Shown piece by piece: positions 7,924 to 16,986 of a DNA stretch of 64,000 nucleotides. This DNA is from Parvularcula sp964219355 (GTDB lineage Bacteria > Pseudomonadota > Alphaproteobacteria > Caulobacterales > Parvularculaceae): NCBI GenBank assembly GCA_964219355.1, contig CAXPOZ010000001.1:1302001-1366000 (forward strand), read 5' to 3'. The notes beneath the pieces were generated by a model. That model worked only from the letters and a program-made list of their open reading frames with translations, ran no database searches and had not been told where the DNA came from. Made by a program: the position numbers and the translations under genes. The first letter of the stretch is position 1. Every line of letters begins with the position of its first letter.

Positions 7924-9018
7924 GTGGCAGACGATCATCAGTCACTTCATTTTGTTAGAGACCTTCTGGAGCGCGCCAAGCTTGCCGTCGTGAAAGTTGG
8001 CTCTGCGCTTATTACCGAAGTTGAAGAATTTTCCATGGGCGGGGTCGCCGCCGATATCCGTGAGCGGCCATGGCATGCTGTCCTTGTGTCCTCAGGCGCG
8101 GTCGCGGTGGGGCATGAGCTCGTGCCATCGCTGGACCCAGAAGCAACGGAGGACCGTCATGCGCTTTCCGCGATCGGACAGGCGGCGCTGATCACCAGAT
8201 GGCAATCGGCCTTCGAGGCGCATAACCGCGTCGCAGCGCAGGTTCTTCTGACCCCGGACGTTACCGACGACCGGACCAGATATCTGAACGCACGGGCGGC
8301 GCTGCGGGCGCTGCTCTATCATGAGGTCATTCCGGTCGTGAACGAGAACGACGCCGTCACGACGCGCGAGTTCCGCTATGGCGATAATGATCGGCTGGCA
8401 GCAAAAACGGCGGGTCTTGTTGACGCCGACATTCTGATCATCTTGTCTGATATTGATGGTCTTTATACGGGCAATCCGGCTGCGGACCCGAGCGCCGAGC
8501 ACGTTCCTTTCATTCCCTATGGTGAGGCAGGAAAATATTTCGATGCCGCCCAGGAATCCCTGAGTAGTGTTGGTACAGGCGGGATGCGGGCAAAGCTTGC
8601 GGCTGCACGGATCGCCATTGACTGGGGTGTGACGACGATCATTGCGTCAGGCCGCCGCCAGCATCCGATCCGGGACCTGATCACTGGTGAGGCGCGCTGC
8701 ACAGTTTTTGAAGCGGGCGAGAAACTCTCTGCCCGGAAGAGATGGCTCTCAGGCGTGCATGAGCGGGCCGGAGCCGTGGAAATCGACGAGGGCGCAGTGA
8801 AAGCTCTCCAGAATGACGCAAGTCTTCTGGCTGTCGGCGTGACAAGCGTTTCGGATCCATTCCTGCGCGGCGACGTTATTGAAATTAGACATAATGATGA
8901 GGTGGTCGGATTTGGCCTTGCGGCCTGCGATTTCACGACCGCAAAGGGAAAGACGAGAGATATCGTTCTGCACCGGGATAATCTCATTCTAACTTTGGGA
9001 GAAGATGATGACCACTGA
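7924..9018 (+). CDS. proB: Glutamate 5-kinase
   Basis: ATP-dependent phosphorylation of glutamate, the first and usually proline-inhibited step of proline biosynthesis. 364 residues: an amino-acid kinase domain (VVKVGSALIT at the start, VLVSSGAVAVG, the NENDAV motif, SDIDGLYTGNP, GTGGMRAKLAAA), then a C-terminal PUA domain from about residue 270. The start is GTG; GAGGAG lies 12 bp upstream, a rather long spacing. The 3' end overlaps proA by 14 bp. Obg, the frequent alphaproteobacterial neighbour, is not present. Confidence 0.95.
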   Translation: MADDHQSLHFVRDLLERAKLAVVKVGSALITEVEEFSMGGVAADIRERPWHAVLVSSGAVAVGHELVPSLDPEATEDRHALSAIGQAALITRWQSAFEAHNRVAAQVLLTPDVTDDRTRYLNARAALRALLYHEVIPVVNENDAVTTREFRYGDNDRLAAKTAGLVDADILIILSDIDGLYTGNPAADPSAEHVPFIPYGEAGKYFDAAQESLSSVGTGGMRAKLAAARIAIDWGVTTIIASGRRQHPIRDLITGEARCTVFEAGEKLSARKRWLSGVHERAGAVEIDEGAVKALQNDASLLAVGVTSVSDPFLRGDVIEIRHNDEVVGFGLAACDFTTAKGKTRDIVLHRDNLILTLGEDDDH

Positions 9019-10288
9019 TGAAAGTGTGACACCGCTCCACCAGACTCTTTTGAATGCAGCATCAGCTGCGCGTTATGCCAGCCGCCAGCTTGGCACTATG
9101 CCGGCAGAGGCCCGAGTCAAAGCGCTCGAAGCCATCGCCGCGAAACTCGAAGGCGCCGTGCCGGAGATCCTTGAGGCGAACGCAAAAGATCTGGCGCGGG
9201 CCGAGGAGAACGGCCTTGATGCACCGATGATTGACCGGCTGCGGCTCGATGAGGAGCGCATTGCCGGGATCGTTCAGGGCGTGCGCGATGTCGCAGCGCT
9301 CCCCGATCCTGTCGGTGATGTGCTGGCAAGCTGGGAGCGGCCGAACGGGCTGCAGATTTCCCGCGTGCGTGTACCCTTGGGCGTGATTGGGGTGATCTAT
9401 GAGAGCCGTCCCAATGTGACGGTCGATGCCAGTGCGCTGACCCTCAAATCGGGCAATGCCGTCGTCCTTCGTCCGGGATCGGACAGTTTCAACACATCCG
9501 GCAAGCTGGTCGCGCTCGTGCGCGAGGCGCTCGCTGAGGCAGATATGCCGCGCGATGCGGTCTATATGGTGCCGGAGACGGACCGCGCGGCGGTTGGGCA
9601 CATGCTTTCCGGCCTTAACGGGAATGTTGATGTCATCGTGCCGCGCGGCGGACGCTCCCTCGTCGAGCGTGTGTCCAAGGAAGCTCGCGTGCCGGTGATC
9701 GGGCATCTGGAAGGCATCTGTCATGTCTATGTCGATGCCTCAGCGGATATCGAGATGGCAAAGGATGTCGTGGTCAACGCCAAGATGCGCCGTACAGGGA
9801 TTTGCGGGGCTGCGGAGAAGGTCCTGATCGATCGCGCGGTTGCCGACAGATTCGTGCCGGAAATTGCAAAGGCCCTGATTGATGTAGGCTGCGAGGTGCG
9901 CGGCGATGATGCCTCCCTGTCACGCGCTGACGGGCTGATCCCAGCGACGAATGAGGACTGGGTGACGGAGTATCTCGCCCCCCGCATCGCCATGAAAGTG
10001 GTCGACGGGGTCGATGGCGCGCTCGAACATATCAGCACCTATTCCTCCGGGCACACCGAAAGCATCATTGCCGAGGACGAAAAGGTGGCAGAGAAATTCC
10101 TCACCGAAATCGACAGCGCCATTGTCATGCATAACGCCTCAACCCAGTTTGCTGATGGCGGAGAATTTGGCATGGGCGCGGAGATTGGCATTTCGACGGG
10201 CCGCATCCATGCGCGCGGGCCGGTCGGCTGCGAACAGCTCACGACGTTCAAATATCAGGTGCGCGGGTCCGGCCAGACTCGAGCCTGA
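9005..10288 (+). CDS. proA: Gamma-glutamyl phosphate reductase
   Basis: NADPH-dependent reduction of glutamyl-5-phosphate to glutamate semialdehyde, second step of proline synthesis. 427 residues of the aldehyde-dehydrogenase superfamily. Typical motifs are VPLGVIGVIYESRPNVT, LKSGNAVVLRPGSD, and the catalytic cysteine in MRRTGICGAAE, with the C-terminal GPVGCEQLTTFKY. It begins inside the end of proB with tandem ATGs, so a proBA operon with coupled translation is clear. A strong terminator follows. Confidence 0.97.
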   Translation: MMTTDESVTPLHQTLLNAASAARYASRQLGTMPAEARVKALEAIAAKLEGAVPEILEANAKDLARAEENGLDAPMIDRLRLDEERIAGIVQGVRDVAALPDPVGDVLASWERPNGLQISRVRVPLGVIGVIYESRPNVTVDASALTLKSGNAVVLRPGSDSFNTSGKLVALVREALAEADMPRDAVYMVPETDRAAVGHMLSGLNGNVDVIVPRGGRSLVERVSKEARVPVIGHLEGICHVYVDASADIEMAKDVVVNAKMRRTGICGAAEKVLIDRAVADRFVPEIAKALIDVGCEVRGDDASLSRADGLIPATNEDWVTEYLAPRIAMKVVDGVDGALEHISTYSSGHTESIIAEDEKVAEKFLTEIDSAIVMHNASTQFADGGEFGMGAEIGISTGRIHARGPVGCEQLTTFKYQVRGSGQTRA

Positions 10289-10303
10289 CCTTAGAAGCAG
10301 ACA

Positions 10304-10337
10304 CAAAAAAAGCCCCGCCGGATGTGGCGGGGCTTTT
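10304..10337. terminator. Bidirectional terminator between proA and the convergent gene
   Basis: AGCCCCGCC and GGCGGGGCT arms (9 bp), with seven A residues on the left and T4 on the right. It can end proBA on the plus strand and the 10358-10909 gene on the minus strand. Confidence 0.88.
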
Positions 10338-10357
10338 CAGTATTGTGGTCTGATAGA

Positions 10358-10909
10358 TTAGTCCTGGAAAACAGCTTCCAGCTTTGGCAGGAGTGGCGTC
10401 AGCGTCGCCTTGTCTGCGGCCGGAACATTCTTCGCGGCATTGATCATCTTAATGACCGGGCCCATCTGAGCCTGCACGGAAGGCGGCATGGCTGCCATCA
10501 TTTCCGGGGTCATCTGGTCCATGCCCGACATGTCCTGCTTGCCAAGTTCAATGGCGAGATAGGTCATGATGATCGCATCGGCTTTGGGCGCAAATTCATC
10601 CGTAGACGAAAATCCATTGCTCTTGATTGCGCTCACGACTTCTTTGCGAGCCGGTCCCTCAGGCATGTCTGAAAGGACGCGGCGGTAAACTTTCAGATTG
10701 CCATTTTCGTCGATCATCTGCGTGAAAGATTTCATGTCACTCGTGTCGACCCCGAGATCCGCATCAGGATAGCGGTCTTCAAGGCCCTTAAGCTCTTCGC
10801 TTACCTTGATGAAATTCTCGACGTCCGCGGTGGTGAAATTCTTGGCAGATGCCTGAGCCGTGATCAGGACGGCGAATGCCGACAGGACGGCAACAAAACG
10901 GTGCAACAT
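10358..10909 (-). CDS. Exported protein of unknown function
   Basis: I do not recognise the family. From the ATG at 10909 the product is 183 residues with a signal peptide (MLHRFVAVLSAFAVLITAQA, cleavage near ASA). The mature part is helical and acidic, with a Met-rich stretch (GMDQMTPEMMAAMPP) near residue 130. This start is preferred over an ATG 21 bp upstream because AAGGAGAG sits 8 bp before it. It is a single gene facing proA, and shares the terminator at 10304-10337. Likely periplasmic. Confidence 0.75.
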   Translation of the reverse strand: MLHRFVAVLSAFAVLITAQASAKNFTTADVENFIKVSEELKGLEDRYPDADLGVDTSDMKSFTQMIDENGNLKVYRRVLSDMPEGPARKEVVSAIKSNGFSSTDEFAPKADAIIMTYLAIELGKQDMSGMDQMTPEMMAAMPPSVQAQMGPVIKMINAAKNVPAADKATLTPLLPKLEAVFQD

Positions 10910-10985
10910 ATGGATGTCTCTCCTTCCCATAATACACTGGGAAGGAGTTTAGGCGTTCATCGGCGTTGCGTCCAATGCTGCTCGA

Positions 10986-12137
10986 TTAGCCTGCCTGATA
11001 GTCTTTGAGCATCCCGCGCGCGACGATCATCTGCATGATTTCATTGGCGCCTTCGAGAATCTGGTGGACGCGAACATCGCGGAGCATCCGCTCAAGGGGA
11101 TAATCTCCCAGATAGCCATAGCCGCCATGCGTCTGGAGTGCGGTATTGACGATATCAAAGCCCTGATCGGTCACGAATTTCTTCGCCATAGCGCAAAGCT
11201 GGGTCGCCTCGGGCAGTTTCTGGTCGAGCGACCACGCGGCCCTATAGAGGAGGGAGCGCGATGCTTCCTGCGCGATCTGCATGTCGGCCAGTTTGAACTG
11301 CAGCGCCTGGTTCTCATTGAGCCGCTTGCCAAAGGCCGTCCGCTCATTGGTGTAATCGAGCGCCTGACGGATGGCGGCATCCGCCGTCCCGAGAGAACAG
11401 GCCGCTATATTGAGCCGGCCGCCATCAAGCCCCTTCATGGCAAAGCGGAAGCCCTCGCCTTCCTGCCCGAGCAGGTTCTCAGCGGGCACGCGGGCGTTCT
11501 CGAAAGTGATGACGCGGGTCGGCTGGGCGTTCCAGCCCATCTTCTTCTCATTGGCGCCATAGGTGAGGCCGGGCGTACCGTCCTCGACGAGGATCGCGGA
11601 GATACCGCGCGGGCCGGGCTCGCCCGTCCGTACCATGACGAGATAGAGGTCGGTGGAGCCAGCGCCTGAAATAAAAGCCTTTGAGCCATTGAGGATATAA
11701 TCGTCCCCGTCGCGCACGGCTTTGGTCCGCAAGGCCGCCGCATCAGATCCCGAGCCGGGTTCGGTCAGGCAATAGCTGCCCAGCATTTCGGCAGTTGCGA
11801 GCTTCTCGCCATATTTTGATTTGAGGGCGTCATTGCCGAACGCCCCGACCATCCAGGTGACCATATTGTGGATCGAGACATAGGCGGCCGTCGCCGTGCA
11901 GCCAGCCGAGAGCGCTTCAAAGACGAGGACGGCATCGAGCCGCGATAGGGCTGAGCCGCCGATCTCTTCGGGCGCGTAGATCGCAGCCAGACCAAGCTCA
12001 CCGGTCTTCTTGATGACATCGACGGGGAAGTGCTTTTCCTCATCCCAGCGGGCGGCGTTCGGGGCGAGTTCATCTGCGGCAAAGCGCCGGGCCATGTCCT
12101 GAATGGCCTGCTGTTCGTCATTGAGCGCAAAATCCAT
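10986..12137 (-). CDS. Acyl-CoA dehydrogenase, isobutyryl-CoA dehydrogenase (ACAD8) type
   Basis: FAD enzyme that oxidises isobutyryl-CoA to methacrylyl-CoA in valine breakdown. From ATG 12137 it has 383 residues, the usual length; an in-frame ATG 42 bp upstream adds an untypical extension. Signatures are CLTEPGSGSDAAALRT (flavin and substrate loop), GGRLNIAACSLGTA, YTNERTAFGK, and the catalytic-base region HQILEGANEIMQM, all resembling ACAD8. It is divergent from the BCKDH operon that makes its substrate, with a shared intergenic region 12138-12411. Other short-branched acyl-CoA substrates are possible. Confidence 0.87.
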   Translation of the reverse strand: MDFALNDEQQAIQDMARRFAADELAPNAARWDEEKHFPVDVIKKTGELGLAAIYAPEEIGGSALSRLDAVLVFEALSAGCTATAAYVSIHNMVTWMVGAFGNDALKSKYGEKLATAEMLGSYCLTEPGSGSDAAALRTKAVRDGDDYILNGSKAFISGAGSTDLYLVMVRTGEPGPRGISAILVEDGTPGLTYGANEKKMGWNAQPTRVITFENARVPAENLLGQEGEGFRFAMKGLDGGRLNIAACSLGTADAAIRQALDYTNERTAFGKRLNENQALQFKLADMQIAQEASRSLLYRAAWSLDQKLPEATQLCAMAKKFVTDQGFDIVNTALQTHGGYGYLGDYPLERMLRDVRVHQILEGANEIMQMIVARGMLKDYQAG

Positions 12138-12411
12138 GAGCGAGTCCTCGGCTGTATCGGTCGTTGTTTCGGGCCGCATATCACGCTCGCCGAGCTGCGG
12201 GGAGGCCCCCGAATTTCAGCGCATACGTCCTGAAACGGCACAGATTGGGAGGATGTTGCGCTGCGGCACATATATCCCGCTTTCGCGAGCCAGGTTGGTG
12301 GAAGAAAAGTCCAATTTGAGTGTGATATTCGCTGCACCCATCTGATGACCGGGACTGTCCCTTGCGGGTATGTCGCGGGTCGAAAACCCATAAGGGAGGG
12401 TTCGCAGAGAC

Positions 12412-13665
12412 ATGGATGGACATAGTCGTATCGTGGATGATTACGCGCCGCTCAGCCTCACCGTACCGGAACCATCCGGACGCCCGGGAGAAGATGCCGA
12501 TTTCTCGCATGTAGATATCGGCGAGGCGGGCAAGATGCCCCGCCCGTCAATTGATCTTGGGGCAGAGGAAAGCCGTCCCTTCACGACCGGCCTGATCCGT
12601 GTCCTTGACATGGATGGCAAGGCGCATGGTGCGTGGGCGGAAACCGTCACACCCGAAGCAAAGCGCAAGGGGCTGGAGACGATGATCCGTGCCCGGGCAT
12701 TCGATTCCCGCATGATGAAGGCGCAGCGTCAGGGCAAGACCAGCTTCTACATCCAGTGTCTCGGAGAAGAGGCCATCGCGGCGGGGCACCAGCTGGCCCT
12801 GCGCAAGGGTGACATGAACTTCCCGAGCTACCGTCAGGTTGGCATCCTGCTCAGTCAGGATTATCCGGTCCGTCTCCTGATGAACCAGATCTATTCGAAT
12901 GAGGGCGATCCCTTGAAGGGTCGCCAGCTGCCGATCATGTATTCCTCGAAAGAGCATGGCTTTTTCACGATCTCCGGCAATCTTGCGACGCAATGGCCAC
13001 AGGCCGTTGGCTGGGCCATGGCCTCGGCGATAAAGGGCGACACGAAAATCTGTGCGGCCTGGATCGGCGATGGCGCAACCGCAGAAGGCGACTGGCACAC
13101 AGGCATGGTCTTTGCGGGCGTCTACAAGCCGCCGGTCATTCTGAACATCGTCAATAATCAGTGGGCGATCAGCTCCTTCCAGGGCATCGCCGGGGGCCTT
13201 GGCGCAACCTTCGCCAGCCGCGGTCTCGGCTACGGCATTCCGGGCCTGCGGGTTGACGGCAACGACTTCCTCGCCGTTCACGCGGCAGCTCAATGGGCAG
13301 CGGAACGCGCCCGGCGCAATCTGGGTCCGGTTCTGATTGAATATCTCAGCTACCGGAAGGGCGCGCACTCGACCTCTGATGATCCGTCCGCCTACCGCCC
13401 AAAAGATGAGGCGGAGAAATGGCCGCTGGGCGATCCCATCGATCGGCTGAAGCAGCATATGATTGTTGCGGGCGAGCTGACCGAAGCGGAGTTCGATGAC
13501 CTCTCCGGTAATGCGGAGACCGAGATGCGAGAAGCCGAGCAGGAGGCAGAGGCCATCGGTCTTGTCAGTGAAGGCAATGGCGCCAGCACAAAGCACATGT
13601 TCACGGACGTTTATGCCGAAATGCCGGGGCGCCTGAAAGAACAGCGTCAGAAAGCAGGGTTCTGA
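12412..13665 (+). CDS. bkdA1: Branched-chain 2-oxoacid dehydrogenase E1 alpha
   Basis: Thiamine-diphosphate subunit that decarboxylates the 2-oxoacids of valine, leucine and isoleucine. 417 residues, with the long N-terminal extension typical of bacterial BkdA1. The ThDP motif runs from GDGATAEGDWHTG to NIVNNQWA. The phosphorylation-loop equivalent YRKGAHSTSDDPS is present. It heads a tight operon: E1 beta begins 3 bp after the stop. Confidence 0.95.
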   Translation: MDGHSRIVDDYAPLSLTVPEPSGRPGEDADFSHVDIGEAGKMPRPSIDLGAEESRPFTTGLIRVLDMDGKAHGAWAETVTPEAKRKGLETMIRARAFDSRMMKAQRQGKTSFYIQCLGEEAIAAGHQLALRKGDMNFPSYRQVGILLSQDYPVRLLMNQIYSNEGDPLKGRQLPIMYSSKEHGFFTISGNLATQWPQAVGWAMASAIKGDTKICAAWIGDGATAEGDWHTGMVFAGVYKPPVILNIVNNQWAISSFQGIAGGLGATFASRGLGYGIPGLRVDGNDFLAVHAAAQWAAERARRNLGPVLIEYLSYRKGAHSTSDDPSAYRPKDEAEKWPLGDPIDRLKQHMIVAGELTEAEFDDLSGNAETEMREAEQEAEAIGLVSEGNGASTKHMFTDVYAEMPGRLKEQRQKAGF

Positions 13666-13668
13666 TCA

Positions 13669-14703
13669 ATGTCTGATACTGTCACGAACACCCGCTCCAT
13701 GAACATGATCGAGGCGCTGCGCGATGCGCATGACGTCATGCTTGAGCGCGATCCCGATGTCGTCGTCTACGGCGAGGATGTCGGCTATTTCGGCGGCGTC
13801 TTCCGCGTCACGGCGGGCCTGCAGAAGAAATACGGCCAGAACCGCGTTTTCGATGCGCCGATTTCAGAAGGTGGTATTGTCGGCACGGCGATTGGCATGG
13901 CGGCCTATGGCCTCAAGCCTTGCGTTGAAATTCAGTTCGCCGACTATATTTTCCCGGCCTATGACCAGATCACGCAGGAAGCCTCTCGCATCCGCTATCG
14001 CTCGGCGGGGGAGTTCACCTGCCCGATCACCATCCGTACCCCGACAGGCGGAGGGATTTTCGGCGGGCAGACGCACTCACAAAGCCCGGAAGCCTGTTTC
14101 ACGCACGTGTCGGGCATCAAGGTCGTGCAGCCCTGTACGCCCTATGACGCCAAGGGCCTCCTGATTTCCGCCATCGAGGATCCTGACCCCGTGATCTTCC
14201 TAGAGCCGAAACGGCTTTATAATGGTCCCTTTGATGGCCATCATGAAAAGCCGCTGACGCCGTGGTCGAAGCATGAGGACGGCAAGGTGCCTGAGGGTTA
14301 TTACAATATTCCTCTGGGTAAGGCAGATATCAAGCGCTCCGGCAGTGATGTGACCGTGCTCGCTTATGGTACCATGGTTTATGTTGCCAAGGCGGCCGCC
14401 GAGGAAACCGGCATCGATGCCGAGGTGATCGACCTTCGCTCCCTCATTCCGCTTGATCTCGATACGATCAATGAAAGCGTCCAGAAGACGGGCCGCTGCG
14501 TCATCATCCATGAAGCGACCCAGACGGGCGGCTTTGCGGGTGAGCTGCTCGCGCTCGTTGAAGAACGCTGTTTCTATCATCTCGAAGCGCCGATCCTGCG
14601 GGTCTGCGGCTGGGATACGCCTTATCCGCATGCGCAGGAATGGGCTTATTTGCCGGGTCCGGAGCGTGTTGGCGCGGCATTGCGCGAAGTCATGGAGGGG
14701 TAA
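13669..14703 (+). CDS. bkdA2: Branched-chain 2-oxoacid dehydrogenase E1 beta
   Basis: 344-residue partner of E1 alpha. It begins with the usual transketolase-type pyrimidine domain (NMIEALRDAHDVMLERDPDVVVYGEDVGYFGGVF shown in part by the motif GEDVGYFGG), contains SEGGIVGTAIG and ends with the transketolase C-terminal domain (CGWDTPYPHAQEW). The gene follows E1 alpha with a 3-bp gap and its TAA is directly joined to the ATG of the next small gene. Confidence 0.95.
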   Translation: MSDTVTNTRSMNMIEALRDAHDVMLERDPDVVVYGEDVGYFGGVFRVTAGLQKKYGQNRVFDAPISEGGIVGTAIGMAAYGLKPCVEIQFADYIFPAYDQITQEASRIRYRSAGEFTCPITIRTPTGGGIFGGQTHSQSPEACFTHVSGIKVVQPCTPYDAKGLLISAIEDPDPVIFLEPKRLYNGPFDGHHEKPLTPWSKHEDGKVPEGYYNIPLGKADIKRSGSDVTVLAYGTMVYVAKAAAEETGIDAEVIDLRSLIPLDLDTINESVQKTGRCVIIHEATQTGGFAGELLALVEERCFYHLEAPILRVCGWDTPYPHAQEWAYLPGPERVGAALREVMEG

Positions 14704-14892
14704 ATGAGACTGGTAACCGAAATTTTGGTGATCATCGCAGCGGCCATGATCGGCATGATCCTCGTTGTTGACTATCCGGCGGTTGAAGAGGTCGCGTCCG
14801 GCCGGGTCGGCGCCCTTCGCATCATCGCCCCGGCGATCATTATTCTTGCGACGGTCCTGCGGATTGTCACCGGCCGCCGGATGGGGGGCTAA
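14704..14892 (+). CDS. Small two-helix membrane protein inside the BCKDH operon
   Basis: 62 residues, family not recognised. Two hydrophobic helices (about residues 4-22 and 40-57) are separated by an acidic-then-basic linker (DYPAVEEVASGRVG); the C-terminus is basic (RRMGG), suggesting it faces the cytoplasm. There is no gap to either neighbour: its ATG follows the E1 beta TAA at once and its TAA is directly followed by the E2 ATG. This packing supports a translated gene rather than chance. A role with the BCKDH complex is only suggested by position. Confidence 0.7.
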   Translation: MRLVTEILVIIAAAMIGMILVVDYPAVEEVASGRVGALRIIAPAIIILATVLRIVTGRRMGG

Positions 14893-16209
14893 ATGGGCGT
14901 ACACGTTATTAAATTGCCGGATGTCGGCGAGGGTGTTGCAGAAGCCGAATTTGTCGAGCTTCACATCAAGCCCGGAGACGAGGTCGAACCGGACCAGAAC
15001 CTCGCTGATGTCATGACTGACAAGGCAACCGTCGAAATTCCCAGCCCCCGCAAGGGCAAGGTGTTGTGGATCGGCCCGGCCGTCGGCGAAATCGTCGCGG
15101 TCGGCTCCGAGATCATCAAGCTCGAGGTCGAAGGCGCGGGCAACACCAAGGAAGATTCTACGTCCGCAGCCGCGACAGCTCCTGCGGAGGAAAAAGCGCC
15201 GGTCGCAGAGGAAAGCCCTGCGCCTGAACCCAAAGCCGCGCCTGCTCCAACGCCGAAAGCTGAGCCTGCACCTGTGCAAGCGCAACCGGCGGCGGCACGG
15301 CTCGTCGATCTTCCGCGTGCGCGTGATGTCAACGACAAGCCGCTGGCTTCCCCGGCAGTACGGGCGCGGGCTCGTGCCCAAGGGGTCGATCTGCAATTCG
15401 TCTACGGAACGGGCCCGGCTGGCCGGATCACCCATGAGGATCTCGACAGCTATATTTCAGGCCAGTCTCCGGCAAAGGTGTCCGGCGGATCAGGGGCGAC
15501 CTTCGCTCCCGACACGTCTGTCGAGGAAGTGAAGGTCATCGGCCTGCGCCGGAAAATCGCCGAGAAAATGCAGGAGTCCAAACGCCGCATTCCGCATATC
15601 ACCTATGTGGAAGAAGTGGATGTCACAGCGCTCGAAGATCTGCGCGCGCATATGAATGCGGGCCGCGGTGACCGGCCAAAGCTGACCGTCCTGCCTTATC
15701 TGATGCGGGCCATGGTGCTCACCTTGCGGAAATTCCCGCATATCAATGCGCGGTTCGACGATGATGCAGGTGTCGTTCACCGCTACGGTGGAGCGCATAT
15801 CGGTATTGCAACGCAGACGGATAATGGCCTGATCGTCCCCGTCATCCGCCATGCCGAGGCGAATGATGTCTGGCAGAATGCAGCGGAAGTGCTGCGGCTT
15901 TCTTCTGCTGCGCGCGATGGCTCGGCGAAGCGCGAAGAGCTTTCCGGTTCGACCATCACCATCACTTCGCTGGGGCCGATGGGCGGGCTCGTGACAACGC
16001 CGGTGATTAATCACCCGGAGGTCGCGATTGTCGGGGTGAACAAGATCCAGACCCTGCCGCGCTATGACGCGAATGGTCATGTCGTGCCGCGCAAGCTGAT
16101 GAACCTCTCCTCCGGCTTTGACCACCGTATCGTCGATGGTTGGGATGCGGCGGAGTTCGTGCAGTCGATCAAAGCCTATCTTGAAAACCCGGCGACCCTC
16201 TTCATCTGA
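14893..16209 (+). CDS. bkdB: Branched-chain 2-oxoacid dehydrogenase E2 (lipoamide acyltransferase)
   Basis: Core of the BCKDH complex, transferring the acyl group from lipoate to CoA. 438 residues: one lipoyl domain (about 1-80, lipoyl lysine in VMTDKATVEIPSP), a linker rich in Ala/Pro/Glu (85-145), the peripheral-subunit-binding domain (about 150-190, ASPAVRARARAQGVDL), and a catalytic domain ending with the motif FDHRIVDGWDAA. Last gene of the operon, ended by a strong hairpin. Its E3 partner is probably lpd 2 kb downstream. Confidence 0.95.
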   Translation: MGVHVIKLPDVGEGVAEAEFVELHIKPGDEVEPDQNLADVMTDKATVEIPSPRKGKVLWIGPAVGEIVAVGSEIIKLEVEGAGNTKEDSTSAAATAPAEEKAPVAEESPAPEPKAAPAPTPKAEPAPVQAQPAAARLVDLPRARDVNDKPLASPAVRARARAQGVDLQFVYGTGPAGRITHEDLDSYISGQSPAKVSGGSGATFAPDTSVEEVKVIGLRRKIAEKMQESKRRIPHITYVEEVDVTALEDLRAHMNAGRGDRPKLTVLPYLMRAMVLTLRKFPHINARFDDDAGVVHRYGGAHIGIATQTDNGLIVPVIRHAEANDVWQNAAEVLRLSSAARDGSAKREELSGSTITITSLGPMGGLVTTPVINHPEVAIVGVNKIQTLPRYDANGHVVPRKLMNLSSGFDHRIVDGWDAAEFVQSIKAYLENPATLFI

Positions 16210-16238
16210 GGATCGCCTGGTCGTTCAGTGTAAGGGAT

Positions 16239-16270
16239 AAAAGGCAGAAGGGCTCACCTTCTGCCTTTTT
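16239..16270. terminator. Terminator after bkdB
   Basis: Arms of 13 bp (AAAAGGCAGAAGG and CCTTCTGCCTTTT) around a GCTCA loop, followed by T. The A-rich left edge lets it also end the convergent gene at 16273-16986, whose stop codon abuts it. Confidence 0.9.
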
Positions 16271-16272
16271 CT

Positions 16273-16986
16273 TTATCCGGCGCGGCCCTTCACGGCGGAT
16301 GGGGCTCTGCCGCTTTCGTTGCCGCGCCCCTGGCGCCTGTCATCCCTGCGATCATCACGCCGGTCGCCCCGGTCATCCCGTCTGTCGTCGCGACGATCTC
16401 CGCGATCATCCCGCCGATCATTACGCCTGTCACTGTGATCATCACGCCTGTCATTGCGGCGGTCTCCACGATCATCGCGTCGGTCGTTACGGCGATCATA
16501 GCGATCGTCCCGGTGGTCTTCGCGCCGTGCATAACGCTGGTCGCGATGATCATTCCGGTGGTCATATCTGACGTCCCGTCGGTAATAATGAGGCGAGTAC
16601 CGATAATAACGCTGGAAGCGGTCATTGTCGGCCAGGACAATCCGGAAATAGGCGTCCCCGATTGACCCGATCAGATAACCATTCCGATAGGCATAGTCCC
16701 GGTATCGGGGCGGGCCGGCACGGTAATCACTGTAATATCGGCCGTATCGGTCATAACGGTCGCCGACATATACCCACGCGCTGCGCGGGCAGTTCGTGTA
16801 CCGCCTGTCGATCCGGTCTTCGCGCCGATCCGCCCGCCCGTAATCCACACGGGCGTCAAGGATATCCTCCCTTAAATCGGGGCATCGCCATGGATCGAGC
16901 CGCCATTCGCCAGCCTGTGCCGCACTGCCGATACCCAGCAGCGCGCCGGCAGCCGCGAGGGCAGCGACCATCTGTCGTTTACGCAT
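16273..16986 (-). CDS. Secreted Arg/Asp-repeat protein
   Basis: 237 residues. Signal peptide MRKRQMVAALAAAGALLGIG with cleavage after AQA. The mature N-half (to about residue 140) is Tyr/Arg/Asp-rich with two cysteines (PWRCPDL and YTNCPRS) and has no recognised fold. The C-half (about 145-220) is a degenerate tandem repeat of RRDDRGDRRNDRRDD type, a highly charged, near-neutral mixed sequence. A short tail (GNESGRAPSAVKGRAG) ends it. Exported location is clear; function is unknown. It lies in reverse orientation between bkdB and an EVE gene. Confidence 0.75.
   Translation of the reverse strand: MRKRQMVAALAAAGALLGIGSAAQAGEWRLDPWRCPDLREDILDARVDYGRADRREDRIDRRYTNCPRSAWVYVGDRYDRYGRYYSDYRAGPPRYRDYAYRNGYLIGSIGDAYFRIVLADNDRFQRYYRYSPHYYRRDVRYDHRNDHRDQRYARREDHRDDRYDRRNDRRDDRGDRRNDRRDDHSDRRNDRRDDRGDRRDDRRDDRGDRRDDRRDDRRQGRGNESGRAPSAVKGRAG
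16335..16550. repeat. Codon-phased tandem repeat within the Arg/Asp-rich gene
   Basis: Degenerate 12-15 bp units of GATCATCACGCC / GATCGTCGCGAC character, repeated over about 215 bp. They translate on the minus strand as RRDDR and RNDRR units. Unit length and phase vary, so this is a coding low-complexity tract and not a CRISPR. Confidence 0.75.

Noticed and set aside
12547..13596. Minus-strand open frame of 349 codons
   Set aside because: Antisense to E1 alpha; no recognisable motif.
14200..15435. Long minus-strand open frame of 411 codons
   Set aside because: Lies antisense to the E1 beta, small membrane and E2 genes, all with strong homology. Long antisense frames are common in GC-rich DNA with biased third positions. 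Its sequence shows no family motif.
16335..16550. Possible CRISPR or minisatellite
   Set aside because: Repeats are 12-15 bp, degenerate and without spacers, and they are in codon phase with a secreted protein frame.
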